Origin: an uncultured Bacteroidota bacterium | GTDB taxonomy: Bacteria; Bacteroidota; Bacteroidia; Chitinophagales; Chitinophagaceae | Length of the DNA stretch: 64,000 bases | Direction of reading: 5' to 3' | Assembly (NCBI GenBank): GCA_903819975.1 | Contig: CAIJFI010000006.1 | Span: 156,854-220,853 of the forward strand | In this document: piece by piece, positions 31,967 to 42,025 of the stretch | Layout of the letters: every line of letters begins with the position of its first letter | How positions within the stretch are numbered: position 1 is the first letter of the stretch | Notes under the pieces: model-generated | Database searches by the model: none | What the model saw: only the letters and a program-made list of their open reading frames with translations | What the model was told of the DNA's origin: nothing | Position numbers and translations under genes: made by a program

Positions 31967-33664
31967 CTATTGATTGCTCAATTTTGAATGCTTGCGTCCG
32001 TATAAAGAATAAAGTACAAGACCAATAGCCATCCATATAAAAAACCACAACCAACTTACTGACGGAATTTCAATCATTAAATATAAGCAACACATTGCAC
32101 CAATTATAGGTATTGCTGAATACTTGCGAATAAAACTATATAGTGCGACAATTATTAATATAAATACAAATACTAAGTATAAAACCTCTTGATAGCTATC
32201 TGAACCAGTAGCACTAAAAGCGCCTATGATTCGATCCTGACCAAAATAAATAAAGATTGCAGCGATGATTGGTATAATAAATTGACCGTTAATATAGGGC
32301 AATCTAAAAGCTTGTTTTTTAGTACTAGCAGATAATTTAGGCAATACTAAAACGCCAAAACAAACCAATACAAAAGCAAATAAAGTACCAATACTTGTCA
32401 AATCTGTCATCCTACTTATTGACATAAATAAAGATGGTACACCTACAAATATTCCTGTAATAATAGTTGCAAAAGCAGGTGTGCCAAATTTAGGATGCAC
32501 ATTAGAGAATTTCTTTGGCAATAATCCATCACGGCTCATACTCATCCAAATACGTGGTTGACCTAATTGGAAAACTAATAAAACGCTTGTTGTTGCAACA
32601 ACAGCACTTATTGAAATAATATATCCAATTTTATGCATTCCAATTTTTTCAAAAACAAAAGCTAATGGGTCATCCACTTTTAACTGAGAATAATTAACCA
32701 TTCCAGTTAATACTAAAGCAATTAAAATATATAGAACTGTACAAATAATTAAAGAATAAATCATACCTCTTGGCAAATCACGTTGAGGGTTCTTACACTC
32801 TTCTGCAGTAGTTGATATGGCATCAAATCCAATATATGCATAAAACACCGCTGACACTCCAGCTAACACGCCTTTAAAACCATTTGGCATAAATGGAGCC
32901 CAATTTGCTGTATCCACATAAAAGAAGCCTAAAATAATAACACCTACAATAATACAAATCTTGAAAATCACCATTGCATTGGTGCTCTTCTTACTTTCTT
33001 TAATACCACGATAAACTAGCATTGTAATTAAAACAACAATCACTAACGCTGGAATATTTAATATTACTTTCCAATTCCCAATCATAGGTGCATTGGTAAT
33101 AGCATCATATCCAATTCTTGCTAGCTTACTAAATGTTTCCTGTGTGCCACCTGCTTTTAAATGTGCTATGGCTTCGGCATAACCTTGTTCGGCTTGCTCA
33201 TAATTAGTAGACAACCAACCTGGCAAATGAATATGAAATCCTTCCAACAAATTTACAAAATAGCCACTCCAGCTAATGGCAACTACAATATTACCAATAG
33301 CATATTCTAATATTAACGCCCATCCTATAATCCATGCAATTAATTCTCCAAAAGTTACATAAGCATAGGTATATGCACTCCCTGCAATAGGAACCCTACT
33401 TGCAAATTCGGCATAACATAATGCACTAAATCCGCAGGTGACTGCTGTAATTACAAATAATAATGAAATGCCAGGTCCCCCATGAAATGCTGCTGTACCG
33501 ATGGTAGAAAAAATACCAGCACCTACCACTGCTGCAATACCCATAAAAGTTAAATCCTTAACCCCTAATTCTTTTTTTAACCCACTTGCGCTATGTCCAT
33601 CGGTCATACCAGCTTCTGCATCCTGCACAATTTTCTCAATGGATTTTTTTCTGAATAAACTCAT
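31967..33664 (-). CDS. APC-family amino acid permease (cationic amino acid transporter type)
   Basis: 565 residues with 12 or more hydrophobic segments. The N-terminal signature FMGIAAVVGAGIFSTIGTAA, the unwound TM1 of APC transporters, is near residue 38. FYAYIGFDAISTTAEECKNPQRDLPRG is near 275 (TM6 and the following loop) and LGQPRIWMSMSRDGLLPK near 367. The length and the FDAIST-EECKNPQRD motif match bacterial YfnA/CAT-like permeases. It is 11 bp downstream of the polyprenyl synthase gene, probably co-transcribed by proximity only. The substrate cannot be fixed from sequence. Confidence 0.9.
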   Translation of the reverse strand: MSLFRKKSIEKIVQDAEAGMTDGHSASGLKKELGVKDLTFMGIAAVVGAGIFSTIGTAAFHGGPGISLLFVITAVTCGFSALCYAEFASRVPIAGSAYTYAYVTFGELIAWIIGWALILEYAIGNIVVAISWSGYFVNLLEGFHIHLPGWLSTNYEQAEQGYAEAIAHLKAGGTQETFSKLARIGYDAITNAPMIGNWKVILNIPALVIVVLITMLVYRGIKESKKSTNAMVIFKICIIVGVIILGFFYVDTANWAPFMPNGFKGVLAGVSAVFYAYIGFDAISTTAEECKNPQRDLPRGMIYSLIICTVLYILIALVLTGMVNYSQLKVDDPLAFVFEKIGMHKIGYIISISAVVATTSVLLVFQLGQPRIWMSMSRDGLLPKKFSNVHPKFGTPAFATIITGIFVGVPSLFMSISRMTDLTSIGTLFAFVLVCFGVLVLPKLSASTKKQAFRLPYINGQFIIPIIAAIFIYFGQDRIIGAFSATGSDSYQEVLYLVFVFILIIVALYSFIRKYSAIPIIGAMCCLYLMIEIPSVSWLWFFIWMAIGLVLYSLYGRKHSKLSNQ

Positions 33665-33674
33665 TATAATCAGG

Positions 33675-34640
33675 TTATTTATTTCGGTTCATTAAATAAT
33701 TAGCTAAATCAATAAGCGGTTGCTTACGACTTGAAACTACTGCGATAGATTCTAAATGTTCAAAAGCTTCTTGCATGTATTTAGCTTTTAAATTTTCGGC
33801 CCAAGCTGCAACACCACAAGCATTAAATATTTCTAACACTTTTTCTACTTTATCCTCGGCGTTATTTTCTAATAAAACATCAAGGGCTTTACGTTGTTCT
33901 GTATTTGCTACATCTAATACATGTAAAAGCAAGAACGTTTTTTTATTTTGTTTAATATCTCCACCTACTTCTTTTCCGAAATCTGCAGCGTTACCATATG
34001 CATCTAAATAATCGTCTTGAATTTGAAATGCAATTCCAATTTTCTTACCAAATTCATATAAATGATGACAGTTGTTTTCACCAGCGCCACCAATGATTGC
34101 TCCAATTTCTAAACATGCAGCTAACAAAACAGATGTCTTTAAAGTTATCATATGAATGTATTGCTCTAAAGTAACATCCTTCATTTTTGCATAATCCATA
34201 TCCAACTGCTGTCCTTCACATACTTCTCTAGCAGTTTTATTAAATATTTTTAAAATTTTAGGCAAATATGTCGGCTGAATATTTTGTAAGAATTCATATG
34301 CACGTATCAACATTACATCACCAACCAACAATGCTGTATTAGAATCATATTTTGCATGTACAGTTGGCATTCCTCTTCTTAAATACGCTTCGTCCATCAT
34401 ATCGTCATGCACTAACGTGAAATTGTGGAATAATTCAATAGCCCTTGCCACTTTAAATGCATCGGGATGAATTTCACTAAATAACTCATTGCCTAATAAA
34501 CACATTACTGGACGTATTCGCTTACCTCCTATTTTTAAGAAGTATTCGCCTGGTTCGTAAAGGCTAGCAGGGCTTGCCGGAAAATGTTCCGTGTCAAAAT
34601 GGGTATTGAATTGTGCCGATAATTCTTGGAAACTTAACAT
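33675..34640 (-). CDS. Trans-polyprenyl diphosphate synthase
   Basis: 321 residues with both aspartate-rich motifs: LVHDDMMDEA (first DDxxD, residues ~79-83) followed by RRGMPTVH, and FQIQDDYLDAYG (second, ~205-212). GGKRIRP near residue 34 binds the isopentenyl diphosphate. It condenses IPP with allylic diphosphates, making geranylgeranyl or longer chains for quinones or undecaprenyl-type lipids. The chain length is not determinable here. It is a bona fide IspA/GGPPS/octaprenyl-type enzyme, unlike the distant class I fold protein at 20640. Confidence 0.92.
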   Translation of the reverse strand: MLSFQELSAQFNTHFDTEHFPASPASLYEPGEYFLKIGGKRIRPVMCLLGNELFSEIHPDAFKVARAIELFHNFTLVHDDMMDEAYLRRGMPTVHAKYDSNTALLVGDVMLIRAYEFLQNIQPTYLPKILKIFNKTAREVCEGQQLDMDYAKMKDVTLEQYIHMITLKTSVLLAACLEIGAIIGGAGENNCHHLYEFGKKIGIAFQIQDDYLDAYGNAADFGKEVGGDIKQNKKTFLLLHVLDVANTEQRKALDVLLENNAEDKVEKVLEIFNACGVAAWAENLKAKYMQEAFEHLESIAVVSSRKQPLIDLANYLMNRNK

Positions 34641-34699
34641 ATTACAAACCTAACCAAATTTTAGCATTTATTAAACAGTCAATTTGTAGGTTTTACCCT

Positions 34700-34707
34700 T
34701 AAATTTG
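34700..34707 (+). promoter_or_regulatory. -7 promoter box of the small outer-membrane protein gene
   Basis: TAAATTTG, 20 bp before the ATG at 34728, fits TAnnTTTG. Its presence supports the ATG start rather than the GTG at 34707, which is the last base of the box. Confidence 0.5.
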
Positions 34708-34727
34708 TGTTCCCTCAACTACACATT

Positions 34728-35249
34728 ATGAGCATAAATAAACTATTGGTTTTACTTAGTTTTTGCCTAATTGCCAATTCCTTGACAGCACAGGAATATA
34801 CGCTTGATACAACCCTAAATAGACAAACGCATTTATATGCCGAAGGATACACTAAAGCAATAGGTGTAAAGATGTTCCCTGGAGCCCTTTCTTATAAACA
34901 GTTTACCCATAACACGAAAGCATTTGAAGCGATAGGATATTTGACCCTGGATGGGTTTAGTATTTCAGCATTAAAAGAATTTTACACGCCAATAGCGGAC
35001 GTTGAACAATTATCCTGGTATTATGGATATGGCGGACACTTAGGAATATGGAGTGATGAATGGAAACGTACCAATGTTGGAACTGGCAATTCAAATATTG
35101 CAGTAGGATTTGATGGAATTATTGGGCTTGATTATAAATTTAGTAACGCACCATTTAATGCAAGTATCGACTGGCAACCTTCCTTTAGTATTATACAATC
35201 TTATTTTAAAAACCAAGGTGGGATTAGTATTAGATATACTTTTAAATAA
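34728..35249 (+). CDS. Small outer-membrane beta-barrel-like protein
   Basis: 173 residues from the ATG at 34728 with a signal peptide (MSINKLLVLLSFCLIANSLTA, cut before QEYT). The mature 150 residues show alternating beta-strands (YAEGYTKAIGVKMF, FEAIGYLTLDGFSISALKEFY, LSWYYGYGGHLGIWSDEW, NIAVGFDGIIGLDYKF) and end with a typical barrel C-terminus (GISIRYTFK). The pattern fits an 8-strand outer-membrane barrel. No specific function is known. It is divergent from the polyprenyl synthase gene. Confidence 0.7.
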   Translation: MSINKLLVLLSFCLIANSLTAQEYTLDTTLNRQTHLYAEGYTKAIGVKMFPGALSYKQFTHNTKAFEAIGYLTLDGFSISALKEFYTPIADVEQLSWYYGYGGHLGIWSDEWKRTNVGTGNSNIAVGFDGIIGLDYKFSNAPFNASIDWQPSFSIIQSYFKNQGGISIRYTFK

Positions 35250-35271
35250 CGTATATCAGCTGTTAAACCTT

Positions 35272-36231
35272 CTACTTGTTTAAATTAAAAAGAGAGTCTA
35301 CAAATTCATGCTTGTCAAATAATAACAGGTCATTAATTTGTTCTCCAACGCCTATATATTTTACAGGAATTTTACATTGATGTGCAATAGCAAGAACAAC
35401 GCCACCTTTTGCAGTACCATCTAACTTTGTAATAGCAAGTGCATTCACATTGGTTACAGCCATAAATTGTTTGGCTTGCTCTAATGCATTTTGTCCAGTA
35501 GATCCATCAAGTACTAATAAAACTTCATGTGGCGCATCGGGTAATTGCTTTTGAATAACACGTTTAATTTTATTTAACTCATCCATTAAATGTGCTTTAT
35601 TATGCAATCGTCCTGCTGTATCAATTAATACTACATCGGCTTTTTTAGCAATCGCAGACTGAATGGTATCAAAGGCTACAGCACTTGGATCCGAACCCAT
35701 ATTTTGTTTTACAATTGTAACACCCACTCTTTCACTCCAAATAGTTAATTGATCCACGGCAGCTGCTCTAAATGTATCAGCAGCACCCAATACAACTTCG
35801 TTTCCTGCAACTTTATAGTGATGTGCTAATTTGCCAATAGTTGTGGTTTTACCAACACCATTCACACCCACAACTAAAATTACATAAGGTTTTTTATCAG
35901 CTGGTGGCGTAAATCCCATTTGATCTACAGGAGCGTCCACTAAAATATTGGCAATCTCCGCTTGAAGAATTGTGTTTAATTCAGAAGTAGATAAATATTT
36001 ATCTTGTTTAACTCGGTCTTGTATTTTTTCAATAATAGCTAGTGTAGTATCAACACCAACGTCAGCGCCAATAAGCGCTTCTTCCAATTGATCTAATACT
36101 TCATCATCCACTGAAGTTTTTCCTATGATTACTTTAGAGATACGTTCAAAAAAACCTTGTTTAGTTTTTTCTAAACCTTGGTCTAAGGTTTCCTTTTCTT
36201 TTTTACCGAATAATTTTCCTAAAAAACTCAT
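35272..36231 (-). CDS. ftsY: Signal recognition particle receptor
   Basis: 319 residues with the NG domain of SRP GTPases: GVNGVGKTTTIGKLA (G1), DTFRAAAVDQL, DTAGRLHNK (G3), TKLDGTAKGG (G4) and a final YIGVGEQINDL. The N-terminal acidic A-domain is short (KLFGKKEKETLDQGLEKTK), as usual in Bacteroidota. It docks SRP-ribosome complexes at the membrane. It follows the rpmB-rpmG-DUF4295 operon but a terminator lies between them, and it has its own -7 box right at the start codon. Confidence 0.96.
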   Translation of the reverse strand: MSFLGKLFGKKEKETLDQGLEKTKQGFFERISKVIIGKTSVDDEVLDQLEEALIGADVGVDTTLAIIEKIQDRVKQDKYLSTSELNTILQAEIANILVDAPVDQMGFTPPADKKPYVILVVGVNGVGKTTTIGKLAHHYKVAGNEVVLGAADTFRAAAVDQLTIWSERVGVTIVKQNMGSDPSAVAFDTIQSAIAKKADVVLIDTAGRLHNKAHLMDELNKIKRVIQKQLPDAPHEVLLVLDGSTGQNALEQAKQFMAVTNVNALAITKLDGTAKGGVVLAIAHQCKIPVKYIGVGEQINDLLLFDKHEFVDSLFNLNK

Positions 36232-36235
36232 AACG

Positions 36236-36243
36236 CAAATTTA
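36236..36243 (-). promoter_or_regulatory. -7 promoter box of ftsY
   Basis: TAAATTTG lies 5 bp before the ftsY ATG, implying a leaderless or nearly leaderless transcript. No clear -33 element is seen. Confidence 0.45.
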
Positions 36244-36266
36244 ATGAATTCTGCATGGTGGAGACA

Positions 36267-36298
36267 TAAAAAAAGCCTTCCAAATTTGGAAAGCTTTA
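36267..36298 (-). terminator. Terminator of the rpmB-rpmG-DUF4295 operon
   Basis: On the minus strand AAGCTTTCCAAA/TTTGGAAGGCTT forms a long stem followed by seven T, 34 bp after the DUF4295 stop and 36 bp before ftsY. It separates the ribosomal-protein operon from ftsY. Confidence 0.85.
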
Positions 36299-36331
36299 AA
36301 TATTTTCGTTGTCGAAAAGTTAGGTCTTGAA

Positions 36332-36505
36332 TTACTTAGCTGCTAAGAATTCAGTTACTTTATCTTTATGAACAATGTTCTCTTTAAATGTATACGCGCC
36401 TGTTTTAGGGCTACGGATAGCTTTAATTACTTTTGTCCAGTTTTTAGCTTCAGCAGAAGCCTTAAGATCCTTTACTTTCGCGTTTTTAGATGCTGCTTTT
36501 GCCAT
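36332..36505 (-). CDS. DUF4295 family small basic protein
   Basis: 57 residues: MAKAASKNAKVKDLKASAEA, then KNWTKVIKAIRSPKTGAY, TFKENIVHKD and KVTEFLAAK. This is the small Bacteroidota-specific DUF4295 protein found next to rpmG. It is basic and probably ribosome-associated, judging from its constant place in the L28-L33 operon, but its role is unproven. It starts 2 bp after the rpmG stop and is followed by the operon terminator. Confidence 0.88.
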   Translation of the reverse strand: MAKAASKNAKVKDLKASAEAKNWTKVIKAIRSPKTGAYTFKENIVHKDKVTEFLAAK

Positions 36506-36507
36506 GA

Positions 36508-36690
36508 TTATTTAATTTCTTTGTGAACAGTTACTTTTTTCAAAATTGGGTTATACTTTTTGAACTCCAAACGATCTGGGGTGTTCTTTTTGTTCTTAGT
36601 TGTAATATAACGGCTAGTTCCTGCCATGCCAGAAGTCTTGTGCTCTGTGCATTCTAATATTACTTGAACTCTGTTTCCTTTACGTGCCAT
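36508..36690 (-). CDS. rpmG: 50S ribosomal protein L33
   Basis: 60 residues beginning [20 protein letters not shown] with [21 protein letters not shown], the L33 signature. It has one Cys only, so it is the zinc-free form. It lies between rpmB and the DUF4295 gene in one operon. Confidence 0.95.
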   Translation of the reverse strand: MARKGNRVQVILECTEHKTSGMAGTSRYITTKNKKNTPDRLEFKKYNPILKKVTVHKEIK

Positions 36691-36727
36691 GATGGTATAT
36701 TATTATACTTAATTACTTGTTTATTAC

Positions 36728-36964
36728 TTAGATCTTTTCGCCTGCTGCTCTTAAATCCTTAACAACTGCGTTTAAACCATTTTTATTAATAGTTCTTAAA
36801 GCATCAGTAGATACTTTTAAAGTGATCCAACGATCTTCTTCTGCATAAAAGAAACGCTTCTTTTGCAAGTTCGGAAGAAAACGACGTTTAGTTTTGATAT
36901 TAGAATGCGATACGCTGTTTCCAGTCATCGGTTTCTTTCCAGTTATCTGACATACTCTAGCCAT
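36728..36964 (-). CDS. rpmB: 50S ribosomal protein L28
   Basis: 78 residues: [21 protein letters not shown] then [15 protein letters not shown] and [20 protein letters not shown]. This is the full L28 pattern without a zinc-binding CxxC pair. It is the first gene of the rpmB-rpmG-DUF4295 operon, with a TACCTTTG -7 box 24 bp upstream. Confidence 0.95.
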   Translation of the reverse strand: MARVCQITGKKPMTGNSVSHSNIKTKRRFLPNLQKKRFFYAEEDRWITLKVSTDALRTINKNGLNAVVKDLRAAGEKI

Positions 36965-36987
36965 GAGAAATAATTTTTTACGGACGG

Positions 36988-36995
36988 CAAAGGTA
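36988..36995 (-). promoter_or_regulatory. -7 promoter box of the rpmB operon
   Basis: TACCTTTG matches TAnnTTTG; the predicted start is about 17 nt before the rpmB ATG. The -33 element is poor. Confidence 0.45.
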
Positions 36996-37083
36996 AGTAA
37001 ATAACCCTTACTATCCCATTTTTTTTAAGTTTTTTTATTCTAAACGTACAAATTGGTCCAAATATTGCTAAAAGCTTGAAAAT

Positions 37084-38745
<1,662 letters not shown>

Positions 38746-38759
38746 TTAATTTGAGGTCG

Positions 38760-38767
38760 CAAAGTTA
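38760..38767 (-). promoter_or_regulatory. -7 promoter box of the ABC-F gene
   Basis: TAACTTTG, a full TAnnTTTG match, 24 bp before the ATG at 38736. The -33 element is not clear. Confidence 0.45.
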
Positions 38768-38779
38768 AGCAAATAAAGC

Positions 38780-39802
38780 TTACCAATTAGAACGGGCTGT
38801 CGCCGATACCGAAAGGTTGTCAAAAGCTCCTGCCAAGTATTTATAATGTGCTGTAATAGCAATCATTGCGGCATTGTCGGTACAAAATTCAAAATTGGGT
38901 AAATACACTTTGGATTGTGTTTTTTTACCCATTTCTTGTAAACCTGCTCTAAGGCCGGAATTGGCACTTACCCCGCCAGCTATGCATATTTCACGAATAC
39001 CGGTTTGCTGAATAGCCTTTTTTAATTTACGCATCAATATTTCTACAATAGTATACTGAACCGATGCACATAAGTCATTCAAATTAGCTTCAATAAATCC
39101 GGGATCTTGCTTTTGTAGAAAATATAATACACTGGTTTTTAAACCACTAAAAGAATAATTTAATTCAGGTACCTGCGGCTTAGCAAATTCAAAGGCTTTT
39201 GGATTCCCTGTTTTTGCTAATTTATCTAACACTGGGCCACCTGGATAAGGTAATCCTAATATTTTCGAAATTTTGTCAAAGGCTTCACCTGCAGCATCGT
39301 CAATAGTTTCACCTAATATAATTAAGTCTGCAGGACTGTTGCATTGTACTATTTGAGTATGTCCACCACTAACTGTTAAACATAAAAAAGGAAAGCTAGG
39401 TTTTTGCTCATCAATTAAATTCGCCAACACATGCGCTTGCATATGATGCACTGATATCAATGGTTTCCCAAGAGACAATGCCAAGGACTTTGCAAATTGA
39501 GCACCAACTAATAAGCTACCAATTAAACCTGGCGCTTGTGTAAAAGCTATCGCATCTAACTGCGATAATCTTTCGGCATGTGATAAATTCGGGAAAGCAG
39601 TTTTTAAAGATTCATCAACAACAGGAACTATATTTTCCATATGCGCCCTACTCGCTAATTCTGGAACAACCCCTCCAAATTTTTCATGCACTAATTGATT
39701 TGCAATGTAATTAGACAAGATTTTTCCATCTACAATTACAGATGCGGCAGTCTCGTCACAAGACGATTCTATGGCTAATATGGTAATAGGTTTTTGAGAC
39801 AC
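38780..39802 (-). CDS. tsaD: tRNA N6-adenosine threonylcarbamoyltransferase
   Basis: 340 residues of the TsaD/Kae1 ASKHA fold: AIESSCDETAASVI at the N-terminus, the metal-binding HMQAH near residue 112, LCLTVSGGHTQIV near 136, DDAAGEAFDK near 167, PGGPVLDKL, SFSGLKTSV near 216, and CIAGGVSANSGLR near 267. It transfers threonylcarbamoyl to A37 of ANN-reading tRNAs, making t6A, which TcdA then cyclises. It needs TsaB/TsaE partners encoded elsewhere. Confidence 0.96.
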   Translation of the reverse strand: MSQKPITILAIESSCDETAASVIVDGKILSNYIANQLVHEKFGGVVPELASRAHMENIVPVVDESLKTAFPNLSHAERLSQLDAIAFTQAPGLIGSLLVGAQFAKSLALSLGKPLISVHHMQAHVLANLIDEQKPSFPFLCLTVSGGHTQIVQCNSPADLIILGETIDDAAGEAFDKISKILGLPYPGGPVLDKLAKTGNPKAFEFAKPQVPELNYSFSGLKTSVLYFLQKQDPGFIEANLNDLCASVQYTIVEILMRKLKKAIQQTGIREICIAGGVSANSGLRAGLQEMGKKTQSKVYLPNFEFCTDNAAMIAITAHYKYLAGAFDNLSVSATARSNW

Positions 39803-39806
39803 AGCG

Positions 39807-39814
39807 CAAAGTTA
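39807..39814 (-). promoter_or_regulatory. -7 promoter box of tsaD
   Basis: TAACTTTG lies 4 bp before the tsaD ATG, again suggesting a leaderless transcript. The -33 element is not clear. Confidence 0.4.
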
Positions 39815-39864
39815 ATCAAAAGAGAGTGCTAATTAAATCTGATATCAAAATTTAATGTCCTTGA

Positions 39865-41112
39865 CTACTTAGTTCTGATTGCTTCAACCGGATTCATTTT
39901 AGCTGCAATAGATGCTGGAATAATACCAGAAATTATCCCTAAAATTATACAAATACTCAGTGCTAGGAATATGATACTAGGTGCTATGAATATTGGGAAA
40001 GGCAAAACTGCGCCAAGTGCTACCGTGAGCAACCAGACCAAGAATAGCCCTACTAAACCTCCAATAATACATAAGAAAGCACTTTCTAATAAGAATTCAT
40101 ATAATATAGTACTGCTCTTTGCTCCTAAAGCTTTTTTTAACCCAATTTGACTGGTCCTTTCTCGTACGGTTACAAACATAATATTTGCTACGCCAAATGC
40201 TCCTACCAATAAGGATAAGCCAGCAATAGCCCACCCACCTTGGTTAATAGCACCAAATACACTTTCAATTTGGTCTTTAAATTGTGCGACGTCGTTACAA
40301 GTAAAATTGTCCTCCTGTGTTGGACTTAGCTTTCTTAATTGACGCATTATTCCATTTAACTCATCCTGTAAAGCCTTAGAAGGTATCCCAGGTTTAGCCT
40401 GTACCATTATATAAGGATTCACATTGTCTGGATTAAATATAGACGCGAAATAATTATAAGTTACAATACAAGTTTGGTCATATGCAAAACCTCCAATCAT
40501 AGAACTACCCTGCTTTTCAATTACCCCAATTACCATTAATCTTCTTCCTCCATAAGAAATTGTTTTACCAATAGCTTTTTCTGGCTTCCCGTACAATTCT
40601 TCGGCTACCTTGAAACCAATAACGGTAAATGGAGATCCTTGATTAAAATCGGTCTCGTTAAAATATCGGCCCTTCCAAACATTAAAAGTCTGGATCTTAT
40701 TAAAATCAGTTGTAATACCATATAAATTAACCCCTTTTAACTGATTTTCTTCATATGAAAAAGTAGCACTGGTTGAAGTGAAAAATGCAATATTTGAGGC
40801 AAGGGTAGATTTTTTCTGAATAAAATCCATTTCAGCCACCTTCATAGTTGGACGCTTAACGAATTTCCACCATGGATATTCTGGCCCTCCATTATAATCC
40901 CACTTATCAATAAAAATAGTGTTGTTGCCTAATCCCGATAAATCGTTGCTGATCTTAGTTTTCAAGCTATCAATAGTGGCTAAAACGCCTATGATACAAA
41001 AGATACCAATTGTGATACCAAACAGCGATAAAAATGTCCTTAACTTATTTACTTTAAGTTCTTGTAGAGCCATCTTAAAGCTATTCCATAAAATACTTAG
41101 CACTTTAATCAT
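39865..41112 (-). CDS. MacB/FtsX-type ABC transporter permease
   Basis: 415 residues from the ATG at 41112. TM1 follows LKVNKLRTFLSLFGITIGIFCIIGVLATIDSL. A ~220-residue periplasmic MacB_PCD domain comes next (STSATFSYEENQLKGVNLYGIT, VIGFKVAEELYG). Three C-terminal TM helices are in the FtsX domain (GVANIMFVTVRERTSQIGLKKALGAK, FLLESAFLCIIGGLVGLF, LGIISGIIPASIAAKMNPVEAIR). Such permeases work with a MacB/LolD-type ATPase and pull lipoproteins, peptides or efflux substrates outward. The ATPase gene is not adjacent. Confidence 0.88.
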   Translation of the reverse strand: MIKVLSILWNSFKMALQELKVNKLRTFLSLFGITIGIFCIIGVLATIDSLKTKISNDLSGLGNNTIFIDKWDYNGGPEYPWWKFVKRPTMKVAEMDFIQKKSTLASNIAFFTSTSATFSYEENQLKGVNLYGITTDFNKIQTFNVWKGRYFNETDFNQGSPFTVIGFKVAEELYGKPEKAIGKTISYGGRRLMVIGVIEKQGSSMIGGFAYDQTCIVTYNYFASIFNPDNVNPYIMVQAKPGIPSKALQDELNGIMRQLRKLSPTQEDNFTCNDVAQFKDQIESVFGAINQGGWAIAGLSLLVGAFGVANIMFVTVRERTSQIGLKKALGAKSSTILYEFLLESAFLCIIGGLVGLFLVWLLTVALGAVLPFPIFIAPSIIFLALSICIILGIISGIIPASIAAKMNPVEAIRTK

Positions 41113-41230
41113 GTAGTAAAAATAGGCCAATTAGCGATTAAGTTTACAATTTTATGCAAGTGGTCCATAACTTATTTAAATGCACAATTTGTTAAGGTAT
41201 TTAGCATAACTGCTCAAAATCATTCAAACG

Positions 41231-41265
41231 TTTGATAGCTAGTGTTAATTTCCTGCTTACTTTTG
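41231..41265 (+). promoter_or_regulatory. Promoter of the sdhCAB operon
   Basis: TTTG (41231-41234), a 23-nt spacer and TACTTTTG (41258-41265). The -7 box is a full match but the spacing is at the long end. The predicted leader is about 18 nt. Confidence 0.5.
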
Positions 41266-41289
41266 CACCGATTTTAAATCATTATAAAT

Positions 41290-41973
41290 ATGAGCTCCAA
41301 TAACATGTTTACCTCCTCGGTGGGGAAAAAATTAGTAATGGCCTTTACTGGAATTTTCTTGGTCCTATTTTTAGTAGTTCACGCAGGACTGAACGCCTGT
41401 ATCTGGGCAATGGATGGCGGTGTAATGTTTAACCGCGCGGGACACTTTATGGGAAGCAATGTGGTACCAAGAATTTTAGAAGTAGGATTATTCTTTTTTA
41501 TTTTCTTACACATTATCCAAGGCTATATGCTTACGTTACAAAACAGAAGCAAAAGAGCAGTTGGATATGCAGTTAATTACACTAAAGGCAGTAAATGGTA
41601 TAGTCGTAGTATGGCTATATTAGGTACTATCCTTTTAATGTTTTTTGTAATTCACTGGAAACATTTTTGGATTCCAAGTCGTATAACTGGAGTAGAAGAA
41701 ATTAAATTACCAAATGGCGTCGAAGTACATAACTTATATGCAGTAATGCAAGAGACTTTCCAAAATATTTGGGTAGTTGTATTTTATGTTGTTTCATGTA
41801 TATCATTAGCATATCACTTAGCGCACGGTTTTCAAAGTGCATTCAAAACAATTGGTGTGCATAACAAAAGATACCATGCAATGATCAGTTGCATTGGATA
41901 TGGTTTTGCAATTATCATACCATTAGCATTTGCAATGATGCCTATTAGTTTTTATTTACACTGGGTAAAATAA
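41290..41973 (+). CDS. sdhC: Succinate dehydrogenase cytochrome b subunit
   Basis: 227 residues, type-B (five-helix, di-heme) membrane anchor. Hydrophobic helices are at ~14-30 (LVMAFTGIFLVLFLVVHAGL), ~65-82, ~113-130, ~158-175 and ~200-222. Histidines in each helix (VVHAG, FLHIIQG, VIHWKHF, AYHLAHG) are candidate heme ligands. It anchors SdhAB to the inner membrane and passes electrons to menaquinone. It is first gene of sdhCAB; the type-B form without SdhD is usual in Bacteroidota. Confidence 0.93.
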   Translation: MSSNNMFTSSVGKKLVMAFTGIFLVLFLVVHAGLNACIWAMDGGVMFNRAGHFMGSNVVPRILEVGLFFFIFLHIIQGYMLTLQNRSKRAVGYAVNYTKGSKWYSRSMAILGTILLMFFVIHWKHFWIPSRITGVEEIKLPNGVEVHNLYAVMQETFQNIWVVVFYVVSCISLAYHLAHGFQSAFKTIGVHNKRYHAMISCIGYGFAIIIPLAFAMMPISFYLHWVK

Positions 41974-42025
41974 ACAACTAATCACAACCAACAAACATTC
42001 TAAACTTTAGATAAAAGATTCAATT